From Tepidisphaeraceae bacterium (GTDB taxonomy: Bacteria; Planctomycetota; Phycisphaerae; Tepidisphaerales; Tepidisphaeraceae), in assembly GCA_035998445.1 (NCBI GenBank), contig DASYHQ010000005.1, forward strand, positions 62,001-126,000: a DNA stretch of 64,000 bases, in the 5' to 3' direction. The notes beneath the pieces were generated by a model. It did not search any database and was not told the DNA's origin. It saw only the letters and a list, made by a program, of their open reading frames with translations. Below are positions 8,535-16,644 of the stretch, piece after piece (position 1 is the stretch's first letter; every line of letters begins with the position of its first letter). Made by a program: the position numbers and the translations under genes.

Positions 8535-9392
8535 ATGCTTCGAGCCCGTAAACCAGAGGCGGTCGCCAAGCGACTCAAGCTGTTCATGTACGGTCCGGCC
8601 GGTGTCGGTAAGACGACGGCTGCGATCCAGTTCCCCAACTCGTACATCATCGACTGCGAGCGCGGCACCGAGAACTACGACAAGCTGATCACCGCCAGTG
8701 GGTCGGCCGTCTTCCAGACGACCGACATGCTGGAGGTCATCTCCGAAGTGAAGTCGCTGCTGACGGAAAAGCACGACTACCGCACGCTCGTGATCGACCC
8801 GATCACCACCGTCTACAACGACCTGTTGGAAAAGTGCGAGGCCAAGGTCGGCAGCGACTTCGGTCGCCATTACGGTGAGGCCAACAAGCTGATGAAGCGG
8901 CTGGCGAACCTGGTGATGGCTCTGGACATGAACGTCGTCGTCACCGCGCACGCTAAGAAGGAGTACGGCGACAACCTGCGCGTGCTCGGTCATACGTTCG
9001 ACGGTTGGCGCCAACTGGACTACTGGTTCGACCTCGTCGTCGAACTGGGCAAGAAGGGTCGCGGCAAGGAGACCAAGCGCGTCGCGAAGGTCGCCAAAAC
9101 GCGGATCGAGTCGTTCCCGGACGAGGACGTGTTCGAGTGGAACTACGACGCGATCAAGAAGCGCTACGACATCTCGATGCTCGAGAAGCCGGCCGAGGCG
9201 CTGCAACTGGCCGCGCCCGAGGACGTGCGCGAGATCAAGGAACTGCTGAACGTCGTGCGCCTGCCTGAGGGCACGACCGACAAGTGGCTGGCCAAGGCCG
9301 GCGTCGACGTGTGGGAAGACATGCCCGCAGAGACGCTCGCCAAGTGCATCGAGTACGTCAAGAACCGCCTGCCCAACCACGCGGCAGCGTAA
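8535..9392 (+). CDS. RecA-fold phage-type ATPase (Sak4-like / AAA_24)
   Basis: 285 residues from the ATG preceded by GGAG; a longer frame from 8466 lacks a good start signal. Walker A is GPAGVGKTT (residues 20-28). A Walker B-like strand follows at YRTLVIDPITTVYNDL (about 75-90), then NVVVTAHAKKEYGDN, the sensor-like segment of the AAA_24/'phage nucleotide-binding' family that includes Sak4 single-strand annealing recombinases. The C-terminal ~70 residues are helical. It is followed 169 nt downstream by ssb, a pairing typical of phage recombination modules. No other phage genes are present, so this is a chromosomal domesticated copy or a core planctomycete gene. Confidence 0.75.
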   Translation: MLRARKPEAVAKRLKLFMYGPAGVGKTTAAIQFPNSYIIDCERGTENYDKLITASGSAVFQTTDMLEVISEVKSLLTEKHDYRTLVIDPITTVYNDLLEKCEAKVGSDFGRHYGEANKLMKRLANLVMALDMNVVVTAHAKKEYGDNLRVLGHTFDGWRQLDYWFDLVVELGKKGRGKETKRVAKVAKTRIESFPDEDVFEWNYDAIKKRYDISMLEKPAEALQLAAPEDVREIKELLNVVRLPEGTTDKWLAKAGVDVWEDMPAETLAKCIEYVKNRLPNHAAA

Positions 9393-9403
9393 GTAATGTA
9401 ACA

Positions 9404-9445
9404 GCCTGCGTGGCGGACTCGCTTAAGCGATTTCGCCACGCAGGC
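9404..9445 (+). terminator. Stem-loop after the Sak4-like gene
   Basis: GCCTGCGTGGCG / CGCCACGCAGGC form a 12-bp GC-rich stem with an 18-nt loop, 11 nt after the stop codon. There is no U-tract, so it may be an attenuator or mRNA-stabilising hairpin rather than a full terminator. Confidence 0.5.
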
Positions 9446-9561
9446 CACTGAACCAATCAAATTCAATCTGGACGCGTCTCCTATTCCTCAATGCCGACGG
9501 TCTTCAACGTGATCTCCGTCGTGCCAACACTACCCGATAACGCGTCTACAGGAGGTGTATC

Positions 9562-10101
9562 ATGGCAGGTTTCAATCGAGTGACGTTGATCGGCAACCTC
9601 ACGCGTGACCCGCAGTCCAAGGCGCTCCCCAGCGGCATCACGCTGTGCGAGTTCGGCTTGGCGATCAACCGGAAATTCAAGTCGGCGGTGGGTGAGGAAA
9701 AGGACGACGTCTGCTACGTCGATTGCTCCGCGTTCGGCAAGCAGGCCGACGTGCTGCAGGAGTATTGCCGCAAGGGCAAGCAGTTGTTTATCGAAGGGCG
9801 GTTGAAGTACGACACCTGGGATGACAAGTCGGGCGGCAAGCGCAGCAAGCTGACCGTCGTCGTCGAGAACTTCCAGTTCCTCGGCGGCCGAGATGATGCG
9901 TCGCACGGCGCCGATCACGACGCCGGCGGCTCCATCGACCGCTCCACCGACCAAACCCGCGGCCCGGGTGAGCGACGTCAGTGGAAGCCGACCCAAAACC
10001 GCCTCTTCGGCCCCGGCACCCGCGAACGCAAACGCGGCCAGAACGCCGAGTCACCCGTCTCCAACGATGAGCAGTTCGCCGAGTCGGACATCCCGTTCTA
10101 A
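9562..10101 (+). CDS. ssb: Single-stranded DNA-binding protein
   Basis: 179 residues. The N-terminal OB fold starts FNRVTLIGNLTRDP and continues through FGLAINRKF, CYVDCSAFGKQADVL and KGKQLFIEGRLKYDTW, all SSB landmarks. From about residue 112 a Gly/Asp/Arg-rich linker leads to the acidic tip AESDIPF, the conserved partner-docking sequence. SSB coats single-stranded DNA in replication, repair and recombination. An AGGAGG ribosome-binding site lies 8 nt before the ATG. It sits behind the Sak4-like gene, consistent with a strand-annealing partnership. Confidence 0.95.
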   Translation: MAGFNRVTLIGNLTRDPQSKALPSGITLCEFGLAINRKFKSAVGEEKDDVCYVDCSAFGKQADVLQEYCRKGKQLFIEGRLKYDTWDDKSGGKRSKLTVVVENFQFLGGRDDASHGADHDAGGSIDRSTDQTRGPGERRQWKPTQNRLFGPGTRERKRGQNAESPVSNDEQFAESDIPF

Positions 10102-10135
10102 CAGGTGATCCGCATCATCGCTAACGTTCCCTCGG

Positions 10136-10167
10136 GGACGCCCGCCATCAGGCGGGCGTCCTCTTTG
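10136..10167 (+). terminator. Rho-independent terminator after ssb
   Basis: GGACGCCCGCC-ATCA-GGCGGGCGTCC (10136-10161), an 11-bp stem with a 4-nt loop, followed by a short T-rich run TCTTT. It lies 35 nt after the ssb stop codon. The right half overlaps the last codons of the convergent lysR gene. Confidence 0.8.
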
Positions 10168-11140
10168 CATTTCGCGCCCGCCCTGCTCGCGATGCCTTGG
10201 AGCGCTTGTTCGATCCCGCGGTCGTCACTGGCGCGAGCCGCTTCTGAACCGCCCTCCACTCATTATCAAGAATGCAGACGAAAGCCCGAATGGGCTTCGT
10301 CTCGAACGCGTCTGCGCGGCGCACCTCGTACATGGGGCGGGCGGCTGCGAAGCCGGACAGTTCGACCACGCGAAGTTCCCGCGCCCGTACCTCAAGGTCC
10401 ACGCTCATGCGACCCATGATCGTGACCCCCATACCGGCGGCCACCGCACGCTTGATCGCAGCGCTGCTCTCCAGCGCAAGCGTCGGCTCGACGTGCACGC
10501 CGTGCTCCTGAAGTTGTCTGTGGATATGCCCCACGCTGCCCCGCTCGCCGCGACGCACGATCAACCCTTGTCGGCAGAACTCGACCACGCCAACCGACTT
10601 TCGGCTGCCGGCCGATGCGCGCAAATGGGTGACGCCGACGAGTCGATCGCTACCGAACGACGCCAGTTGCAACATCGGGTCCGTCGTGGTGGCGTCCGTG
10701 AAGCCGACGTCGAGGTCGGACGACTTCAACCGATCGAACAATCCCTGTGCCCGTTCCACCTCGAAAGTCACCCGAATCTGTGCAAACCGCCTGCGGAAAC
10801 GCAACAGCACCGCTGGCACCAGAGTGGTGGCCATGGTTGGGGTGGCGCCGATGCGAAGCGTTCCGCGGTTGAGGCTATCGATGTCGGTGACGCATTCCTC
10901 CGCCTCGCGAACGAGGTCGAAGATCTTTGTCGTCCGCTCGAACAGCACGCGCCCTGATCGCGTGAGTTCTACGCCGCGCGGGCGACGTTCGAACAGGCGG
11001 ATGCGCAGCCCCCGCTCGAGCCTTCCAATCGACCGCGTGACCGCTGGCTGGGTGACGTACAGTCGCTCGGCGGCTCGGGTCAGGCTCCCCGTTTCAGCAA
11101 CTGCGTGAAAGGACTCCAGTAGACTGAGCTGCAGTGACAT
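10148..11140 (-). CDS. LysR-family transcriptional regulator
   Basis: 330 residues. The N-terminal winged helix-turn-helix (about 3-62) reads LLESFHAVAETGSLTRAAER with TQPAVTRSIGRLE, the LysR consensus. The effector-binding domain follows from about 92 (GTLRIGATPTMATTLVP). The last ~25 residues form a basic tail (SNKRSKASRAGRARNAKR) unusual for the family. It is divergent from a ferredoxin gene 90 nt away, and a palindrome overlaps its start codon, so it probably controls that ferredoxin and itself. The effector is unknown. Confidence 0.9.
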   Translation of the reverse strand: MSLQLSLLESFHAVAETGSLTRAAERLYVTQPAVTRSIGRLERGLRIRLFERRPRGVELTRSGRVLFERTTKIFDLVREAEECVTDIDSLNRGTLRIGATPTMATTLVPAVLLRFRRRFAQIRVTFEVERAQGLFDRLKSSDLDVGFTDATTTDPMLQLASFGSDRLVGVTHLRASAGSRKSVGVVEFCRQGLIVRRGERGSVGHIHRQLQEHGVHVEPTLALESSAAIKRAVAAGMGVTIMGRMSVDLEVRARELRVVELSGFAAARPMYEVRRADAFETKPIRAFVCILDNEWRAVQKRLAPVTTAGSNKRSKASRAGRARNAKRTPA

Positions 11141-11153
11141 AACAAAAAGTTAT
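11139..11153. promoter_or_regulatory. Candidate LysR operator
   Basis: ATAACAAAAAGTTAT is an inverted repeat with 5-bp arms that fits the T-N11-A LysR box. It lies at the lysR start codon in the lysR-ferredoxin intergenic region, the expected autoregulatory position. Confidence 0.45.
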
Positions 11154-11229
11154 CACAAGTGCTCGAAGTATGCATTGGTAGACGTCGGCTCGACTTGCGA
11201 CAACGGCAGAACCAAACAAGGAGTCAGGA

Positions 11230-11490
11230 ATGGCCTACGTGATTGCCCTGCCGTGCATAGGAGTGAAGGATACCGCCTGCGTTGCGGTCTGCCCGGTCGA
11301 CGTGATTCATCCGCGACGGGACAAGCAGGCATTCCGCGAGGTGGAGCAGCTATTCATCGACCCGGGTCCCTGCATCCACTGCGGTATGTGCGTCGACGAA
11401 TGCCCGGTCAACGCGATCTTCGCGGACTCGGATGTACCCGCTGAGTGGTCCGAATTCATCGATCGGAACGCGGCATACTTCAGAACCTGA
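11230..11490 (+). CDS. 7Fe ferredoxin (3Fe-4S / 4Fe-4S)
   Basis: 86 residues. The first cluster motif is C9-x7-C17-x3-C21-P, typical of the 3Fe-4S site of seven-iron ferredoxins. The second is CIHCGMCVDECP (C48, C51, C54, C58), partly 4Fe-4S and partly shared. It is a small cytoplasmic electron carrier. AAGGAG lies 6 nt before the ATG. The divergent LysR gene suggests conditional expression. No reductase or oxidoreductase partner is adjacent. Confidence 0.92.
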   Translation: MAYVIALPCIGVKDTACVAVCPVDVIHPRRDKQAFREVEQLFIDPGPCIHCGMCVDECPVNAIFADSDVPAEWSEFIDRNAAYFRT

Positions 11491-11513
11491 GCGATTCCCC
11501 GGATGAAATGACC

Positions 11514-11556
11514 GCCTGCGGTTGCGCGGCCAGTCGCTGCCCGCGCAACCGCAGGC
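11514..11556. terminator. Stem-loop between ferredoxin and carA
   Basis: GCCTGCGGTTGCGCG / CGCGCAACCGCAGGC form a 15-bp stem about 24 nt after the ferredoxin stop codon and 11 nt beyond the convergent carA stop. Probably a bidirectional transcription end; no clear U-tract. Confidence 0.6.
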
Positions 11557-11566
11557 GAATCTGAAA

Positions 11567-12742
11567 TCAGCCCCGCAGCGCCTGCAGTTCCGCCAACCGT
11601 TTGCCGGTCGGCGCCTTTTTCGTCTTCATCATTTCAACAAAGGCGTCGAACAGGTACGACGCATCGTGCGGCCCCGGGCTGGCTTCGGGGTGGTATTGGA
11701 CGCTGAAGACGGGCAGGTCCTTGTGGCGGAAGCCTTCAACGGTACCGTCGTTCAGGTTCATGTGGGTGACGACGCCGCCGTTCTTTTCGAGTGAGGCTTG
11801 GTCGACGGCGAAGCCGTGGTTTTGGCTGGTGATTTCGACGCGGCCGGTGTCGAGGTTCTTTACCGGTTGGTTGCCACCGCGGTGGCCGAACTTCAACTTG
11901 TAGGTCTCGGCGCCAATCGCCCGGCCGAGCAGTTGGTGGCCCAGGCAGATGCCGAACGTGGGGACCGATTCCTTGATCACGCCCTTCAACGGGTTGACCG
12001 CATAATCGAGCACGGCCGGGTCGCCTGGGCCGTTGCTGACGAAGACGCCGTCCGGGTTGTGCTTCATCACGTCGGCGGCCGACGTTTCGGGCGGCAGCAC
12101 GGTCACCTTGATGCCGCGCTCGCTGAAGTGGCGAAGGATGTTGCTCTTGGCGCCGCAGTCGAGCGCCACCACGTGCAGGCCGTCGCCTCGCTCGACCTTG
12201 CCCTGCGACCAGACGCCCTGGTCCTCGTCCCAGTCGTACGCCTTCTCGGGCTTCACGGCCTGCACCCAGTCGGCGCCGGCCATCTTGGCAGCGCTGCGGG
12301 CCTTGGCGACAAGCTCGGCGTCATCCAGGATCGTCGTCGACAGGATGCCACGCATCGCCCCATTCACGCGCAACCGCCGGGTGAGGGCGCGGGTGTCGAT
12401 GCCCTGAATGCCGATGATGTTGTTTTCCTTCAGGTACTCGTCGAGCGACAAGCTCGCGCGGTAGTTTGAATAAACCGGCGCCAGTTCCTTGACGATAAAC
12501 CCCGCGACGTGCGGCCGTTTGCTTTCGACGTCCTCGCGGTTGATGCCGTAGTTGCCGATGAGCGGGTAGGTCATCGTGACGATCTGCCCCTTGTAGGACG
12601 GGTCGGTCAGGATCTCCTGATAGCCGGTCATGGACGTGTTGAAGACGACCTCACCCTCGGTCGTGCCGTCGGCGCCGAACGCCCGGCCGGTGAATACGGT
12701 GCCATCTTCCAAGGCCAACTTCGCGATGCGGTCGGTGGTCAT
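11567..12742 (-). CDS. carA: Carbamoyl-phosphate synthase small subunit
   Basis: 391 residues from the ATG of MTTDRIAKLALEDGTVFTG; a longer frame to 12787 adds residues not seen in the family. The N-terminal CarA domain (GEVVFNTSMTGYQEILTDPS) is followed by a class-I glutamine amidotransferase with the nucleophile in FGICLGHQLLG and the His/Glu pair in QYHPEASPGPHD. The enzyme supplies ammonia from glutamine for carbamoyl phosphate used in pyrimidine and arginine synthesis. carB is not in the window, and the upstream neighbour is priA. Confidence 0.95.
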   Translation of the reverse strand: MTTDRIAKLALEDGTVFTGRAFGADGTTEGEVVFNTSMTGYQEILTDPSYKGQIVTMTYPLIGNYGINREDVESKRPHVAGFIVKELAPVYSNYRASLSLDEYLKENNIIGIQGIDTRALTRRLRVNGAMRGILSTTILDDAELVAKARSAAKMAGADWVQAVKPEKAYDWDEDQGVWSQGKVERGDGLHVVALDCGAKSNILRHFSERGIKVTVLPPETSAADVMKHNPDGVFVSNGPGDPAVLDYAVNPLKGVIKESVPTFGICLGHQLLGRAIGAETYKLKFGHRGGNQPVKNLDTGRVEITSQNHGFAVDQASLEKNGGVVTHMNLNDGTVEGFRHKDLPVFSVQYHPEASPGPHDASYLFDAFVEMMKTKKAPTGKRLAELQALRG

Positions 12743-12814
12743 AGGTGGGATTATAGCGCGCATCGGACGCCGTTGAAATGACCGCAACGTGCCGCGGCGG
12801 GCGGATGGCGGCGT

Positions 12815-15301
12815 CTATAGCAGCGAAACGGGATCGACATCCACCGCGACCCGTTCGGCCTTGGCAAACTGGCCCTTCGTCCGCAGTTCCGCGAGCACCC
12901 TCTGCAGGCTGTCGGCCCGCGGGCTGGAGAGGACGATCTGGTTGCGAAAGTAGCCGGCGATCCGCCCGATGGCGCAGGGCATGGGGCCCTTCACCGTCAC
13001 CGCATTTCCCATGGCGGCCACGGCGGCGTTCAGCTCGGCGGCGATAGCCTCGCACAAATCGGCAAGGCGGGTGGAATCCTGATCGCGAATAACGATGCGC
13101 ACCATCCGGGAAAACGGTGGCAGACCCACTTCTCGCCGGCTCGACAACTCCGTCTTGGCGAACGCGACGTAGTTCTGCGCCATCGCGGCGTTGATCGTCG
13201 GGTCTTCCGGCATGAACGTCTGCAACACCACGCGCCCGGGCTTATCCCCCCGTCCGGCCCGGCCGGCGACCTGCGTGATCAGCTGAAACGTGCGCTCGGC
13301 GGCGCGGAAGTCGGGCAGCGACAGCGCCGTATCACCATTGATCACGCCGACGAGCGTGACGTTCGGATAATCCAATCCCTTGGCGATCATCTGCGTGCCC
13401 AGTAGCACCTGCACCTCGCCCCGGGCGAAGCGCGACAGCAGGGCCTCGTAGTCCTTCAGGCCGTGCATGGAATCGGAATCGACGCGCGCGAAGTTCAGCT
13501 CGGGGAACTTGCGCGCGATCTCCTCTTCCACGCGCTGGGTGCCCAAGCCGAACAGCGTCAGCTTCTTGCCGCAAACCGGGCAGACCACCGGCAGCGGGTT
13601 GACCGCCAGGCAGTAGTGGCAATGCAGTTGCCCCGTGTGCACTGCGGCCTCGGCGCGCGAGGTGTTGGCGTGCGCGCCGGCGCTGCGGTGGTACGTCATC
13701 GTCGAGTCGCAGTACTTGCACTGGATGGGGTTCGTGCAGGACGAGCAGTAGACGAAGTTCGAATACCCCCTGCGGTTCAGCAGCAGAATCGCCTGCTGGC
13801 CAGCAGCGACCGTGGTGCGCAGCAGGTGTTCCATGCGCGCACCGATGAGGTGAACGCCCCGCCGCATGCGGGCCTCCTGCTTCATGTCGATGATCTCGAC
13901 GTGCGGTAGGGCCAAGCCGCGCACGCGGTTGGCGAGCGTAAGCAGGTGATAGGGCTTGTCGCCCGCTGGCTTGTGTGCCACCGGCAGCTTGCTGCCCGTG
14001 TCTTCTTCTTTGCTGTCGGTTGCGGAAGAAATCGAAGACACGGGCGGGCGAGCCGCCGGTGGCACACCGAGTTTCGTTGAATCGGCGGCGGCCAGCACGC
14101 GCTGGTATGTCTCCAGCGACGGCGTCGCGCTGCCGAGAATCACCGGCACGCCTTCCAACTGCCCGCGCTTCGTCGCGACGTCGCGGCCGTGGTAGCGCGG
14201 GGCCTGGTCCTGCTTGTACGACGGCTCGTGTTCCTCGTCGACCACGATGATGCCCAGGTTCGGTGTGGGCGCGAAGACGGCCGACCGCGCCCCCACCACC
14301 ACGCTGGCGCGACCAGTGGCGATCTGCTGCCAGAACCGGTGCCGCTGCGACTGCGACAGCCCGCTGTGCAGCACCGCGACGGCAGGAAAACGTGCGGTAA
14401 ATCGGCGGACGGTTTGCGGTGTGAGCGCGATCTCCGGCACCAGCACGATCGCCTGCTTCCCTTGCCGCACCGCGGCGTCGATGCAACGCAGGTAGACCTC
14501 GGTCTTGCCGCTGCCCGTTACGCCCATCAACAGGTTTACCGAGAACCCGCCGTTCGTTACGCGGGGCAGCATTTCGTCCAGCACGCGCTGCTGCTGCTCG
14601 TTCGGCGATACGATTCCTGCATCGCCGGACACCACCGATGCCTCGACCGCAAACCCTGGCAGATCGACCTCAGACGTGATCGTGATCAGCCCCATCTTGC
14701 TCAGCTTGCGCACGGTGGCGACCGTGGTTCCGGCCTCGGATGCAAGCTGTACGATCTCGATCGCCTGTCCCGGTTCCACCTGCAGCAGCCGTGCGAGCAC
14801 TGCCCGGCGCTTCTTCATCTTCAGCGTTTCCAGCGTCTGCTGCAGTTGATCGCGCTCGACCGCCGGCCGAACCATCTGGCGATAGCCAAGCCCGATGCGC
14901 TTCTTCACCGCGGCCGGGATGACGCTTTCGAGCACGGTGCCGAGCGGGGTGATGTAGTAACGGCTCATCCAGCGCGCCAGCCGCATGAGCGGCGGCGCGA
15001 CCAGCACGCGGTCGTCCTCGATCGCCAGCATCGGCTTCACGCGCGGGTAATCGGTCGTCGCCGAGATCCCGATCACGTACCCCGCCGTCGGTCGGTTCTT
15101 CCGCCCCAGCGGCACCTTCACGCGCTGCCCGACCTTCAAATCGGGCACCAGTTGCGGCGGTATGCCGTAGTCGAGCATCCGATCGATGCCCCGCTCCAGC
15201 GCCACGCTCGCGTACGGCCCCGGATGCGTCGGTGTCCGGTCGACGACCTTCTTCTTCGGCTCGGCCGGCACTTCGAGGTTGGGGAACAACGACTGCATCA
15301 T
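12815..15301 (-). CDS. priA: Primosomal replication-restart helicase PriA
   Basis: 828 residues from the tandem ATGATG at 15296-15301. The open frame extends to 15571, but that extension translates the palindromic repeat upstream and is rejected. Landmarks: N-terminal DNA-binding region (YASVALERGIDRMLDYGIP), Walker A GVTGSGKTEVYL (about 259-270), DEEH box (about 354), paired zinc-binding cysteines (about 517-580, YCSSCTNPIQCKYC, CHYC, CPVCGKK), then GTQMIAKGLDYPNV and the AGRAGRG helicase motif. PriA reloads DnaB at stalled forks. About 30 residues (413-443) are encoded by an inverted-repeat element inserted in frame. Confidence 0.93.
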   Translation of the reverse strand: MMQSLFPNLEVPAEPKKKVVDRTPTHPGPYASVALERGIDRMLDYGIPPQLVPDLKVGQRVKVPLGRKNRPTAGYVIGISATTDYPRVKPMLAIEDDRVLVAPPLMRLARWMSRYYITPLGTVLESVIPAAVKKRIGLGYRQMVRPAVERDQLQQTLETLKMKKRRAVLARLLQVEPGQAIEIVQLASEAGTTVATVRKLSKMGLITITSEVDLPGFAVEASVVSGDAGIVSPNEQQQRVLDEMLPRVTNGGFSVNLLMGVTGSGKTEVYLRCIDAAVRQGKQAIVLVPEIALTPQTVRRFTARFPAVAVLHSGLSQSQRHRFWQQIATGRASVVVGARSAVFAPTPNLGIIVVDEEHEPSYKQDQAPRYHGRDVATKRGQLEGVPVILGSATPSLETYQRVLAAADSTKLGVPPAARPPVSSISSATDSKEEDTGSKLPVAHKPAGDKPYHLLTLANRVRGLALPHVEIIDMKQEARMRRGVHLIGARMEHLLRTTVAAGQQAILLLNRRGYSNFVYCSSCTNPIQCKYCDSTMTYHRSAGAHANTSRAEAAVHTGQLHCHYCLAVNPLPVVCPVCGKKLTLFGLGTQRVEEEIARKFPELNFARVDSDSMHGLKDYEALLSRFARGEVQVLLGTQMIAKGLDYPNVTLVGVINGDTALSLPDFRAAERTFQLITQVAGRAGRGDKPGRVVLQTFMPEDPTINAAMAQNYVAFAKTELSSRREVGLPPFSRMVRIVIRDQDSTRLADLCEAIAAELNAAVAAMGNAVTVKGPMPCAIGRIAGYFRNQIVLSSPRADSLQRVLAELRTKGQFAKAERVAVDVDPVSLL
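13975..14065. repeat. Palindromic element inserted in frame inside priA
   Basis: The left arm GTGCCACCGGCAGCTTGCTG... (13975-14005) and right arm (14034-14065, ending GAGCCGCCGGTGGCAC) are imperfect inverted copies around a 28-nt loop. The same arm sequences occur at 33590-33667 between genes. Here the element keeps the priA reading frame and encodes a Pro/Ser/Glu/Lys-rich stretch (VPPAARPPVSSISS then EEDTGSKLPV) between conserved helicase segments. Confidence 0.8.
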
Positions 15302-15339
15302 TAACGACTTCGGCACGATGACGGAGGAAAGACGAATGC

Positions 15340-15606
15340 GAACCGCGGAGGCGCGGAGAAAGAGGGAGAGGATGGAGAGCGATCCGTTGCTATTGCTCCG
15401 TTCCTGCTCGCTCCGTTTACTCATCCATTTCGAAACACCGCCACCACTCGTCATCCTGAGGTACTCCGAAGGATCTCTTTCTTCCCGACCTAAATACGGG
15501 GGAGATCCTTCGGAGTACCTCAGGATGACGAAACTTCGAGTAGAAGGCACATCCGCTTCTCCCTCTGTCACCCTCCATCTCCGCGTCCTCCGCGTCTCCG
15601 CGGTTC
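15340..15606. repeat. Nested inverted repeat between priA and the next gene
   Basis: Outer arms GAACCGCGGAGGCGCGGAG (15340-) and CTCCGCGTCTCCGCGGTTC (to 15606) enclose the inner palindrome CGTCATCCTGAGGTACTCCG... (15449) / ...GAGTACCTCAGGATGACG (15530). The layout matches 3801-4020. The rest of 15302-15742 shows no gene; an AT-rich stretch around 15690-15730 is the likely promoter area for the membrane protein at 15743. Confidence 0.85.
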
Positions 15607-15742
15607 AGTTTTCCCTCCGGACGCCACCGACGTTTAGATTGCCCGACCGGTATGGTATCGTCTTACGAGGCCAATCGACTCGATCGATTGATCACCGTTT
15701 CATGTTAGCATTTAGTTCGGATATCGAGCAAGGTAATTCCGC

Positions 15743-16600
15743 ATGCTGTTAGTCGCCCTTCGGACACGGTTTATGATCGCGCTGGCGGCCGGTTTCTGCG
15801 CGGCGATCTGCCTGTTGGCTTCGCGCGCGTTTGGCGTGCCGCCGGTGGAAGGTTTGGACATCAGCCTGCTGAACGGCGGGCAACCGATCTTGTCGATCCT
15901 TGTGATCGCCGTGACGTTCATCGGTGGCGCGACGCTGGTGTCGCTGGCCGTCGGTCGCTGGAGCCACGAGGCGGGCCTGTTCGCCGCCGCCGTCGGGCTG
16001 GCGGTGTTCGCGGTGCGCGGCGGGTCGATCAGCACGACGCTGCGGTACTCGTCAGGCGCAGGCGTGTACATGCTGCTGGCGATCGAACTCGTGCTGATGT
16101 ACGCGATGGTCGTCGCTGCGATCTGGCTCAGCCATCGATGGAGCAAAGCGGCGCCGCTCGCGCAGACCGAGGCGAACGATGAACAGCCCAGCCGAACGCA
16201 TCACCTGTTCGCCGTCGGTGTGCAGGCGGTGACGATGGCGATCATCATGCTGGCTGTGGGGCAGAGCGAGTCGAAGAAGCAGGCGATGGCGACGGTCATG
16301 CTGGCGGCTTACGCAGGCTCCATCGCGGCCCACTACACCTTCCCGATTCTGCGTGGCCACTGGCTCGCCTTCGGGCCGTTGCTCGTTGGTATCGTTGGAT
16401 ACTTTCTCGAAGGTTCAAAGCCGACGCTGTTGCCCATCGGGCTGGTGGATCAACCGATGGCGATCGCGCTGCCGATCGAACTGGTGTCCGCCGGCATCAT
16501 CGGTGGCATCCTCGGTCACTGGATGAGCCAGAAATGGGCCGACGAAGCCGCGGGTCAGACGCTGCCACCACTACCGGCGAAGATCACTACCGCACCCTGA
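15743..16600 (+). CDS. Polytopic membrane protein, unknown family
   Basis: 285 residues with seven or eight hydrophobic segments (for example 10-28, 50-68, 79-92, 105-130, 150-170, 181-200, 205-222, 240-265). A short hydrophilic loop ([13 protein letters not shown]) lies near the middle. There are no transporter or enzyme signatures I recognise. The gene lies 44 nt before trpB in the same direction and may be cotranscribed with it, though a functional link to tryptophan synthesis is not implied. Confidence 0.7.
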   Translation: MLLVALRTRFMIALAAGFCAAICLLASRAFGVPPVEGLDISLLNGGQPILSILVIAVTFIGGATLVSLAVGRWSHEAGLFAAAVGLAVFAVRGGSISTTLRYSSGAGVYMLLAIELVLMYAMVVAAIWLSHRWSKAAPLAQTEANDEQPSRTHHLFAVGVQAVTMAIIMLAVGQSESKKQAMATVMLAAYAGSIAAHYTFPILRGHWLAFGPLLVGIVGYFLEGSKPTLLPIGLVDQPMAIALPIELVSAGIIGGILGHWMSQKWADEAAGQTLPPLPAKITTAP

Positions 16601-16644
16601 TTCGCCTGTTTGCCGCGGGGCAACCTCAACCCTACGATAATGCT

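Noticed and set aside
8457-9380. 307-codon minus-strand frame
   Set aside because: Antisense to the Sak4-like gene, which has clear Walker motifs, a promoter and a ribosome-binding site.
15302-15571. N-terminal 90-residue extension of PriA
   Set aside because: It is the translation of the nested palindromic repeat; PriA family members start near the chosen ATG.
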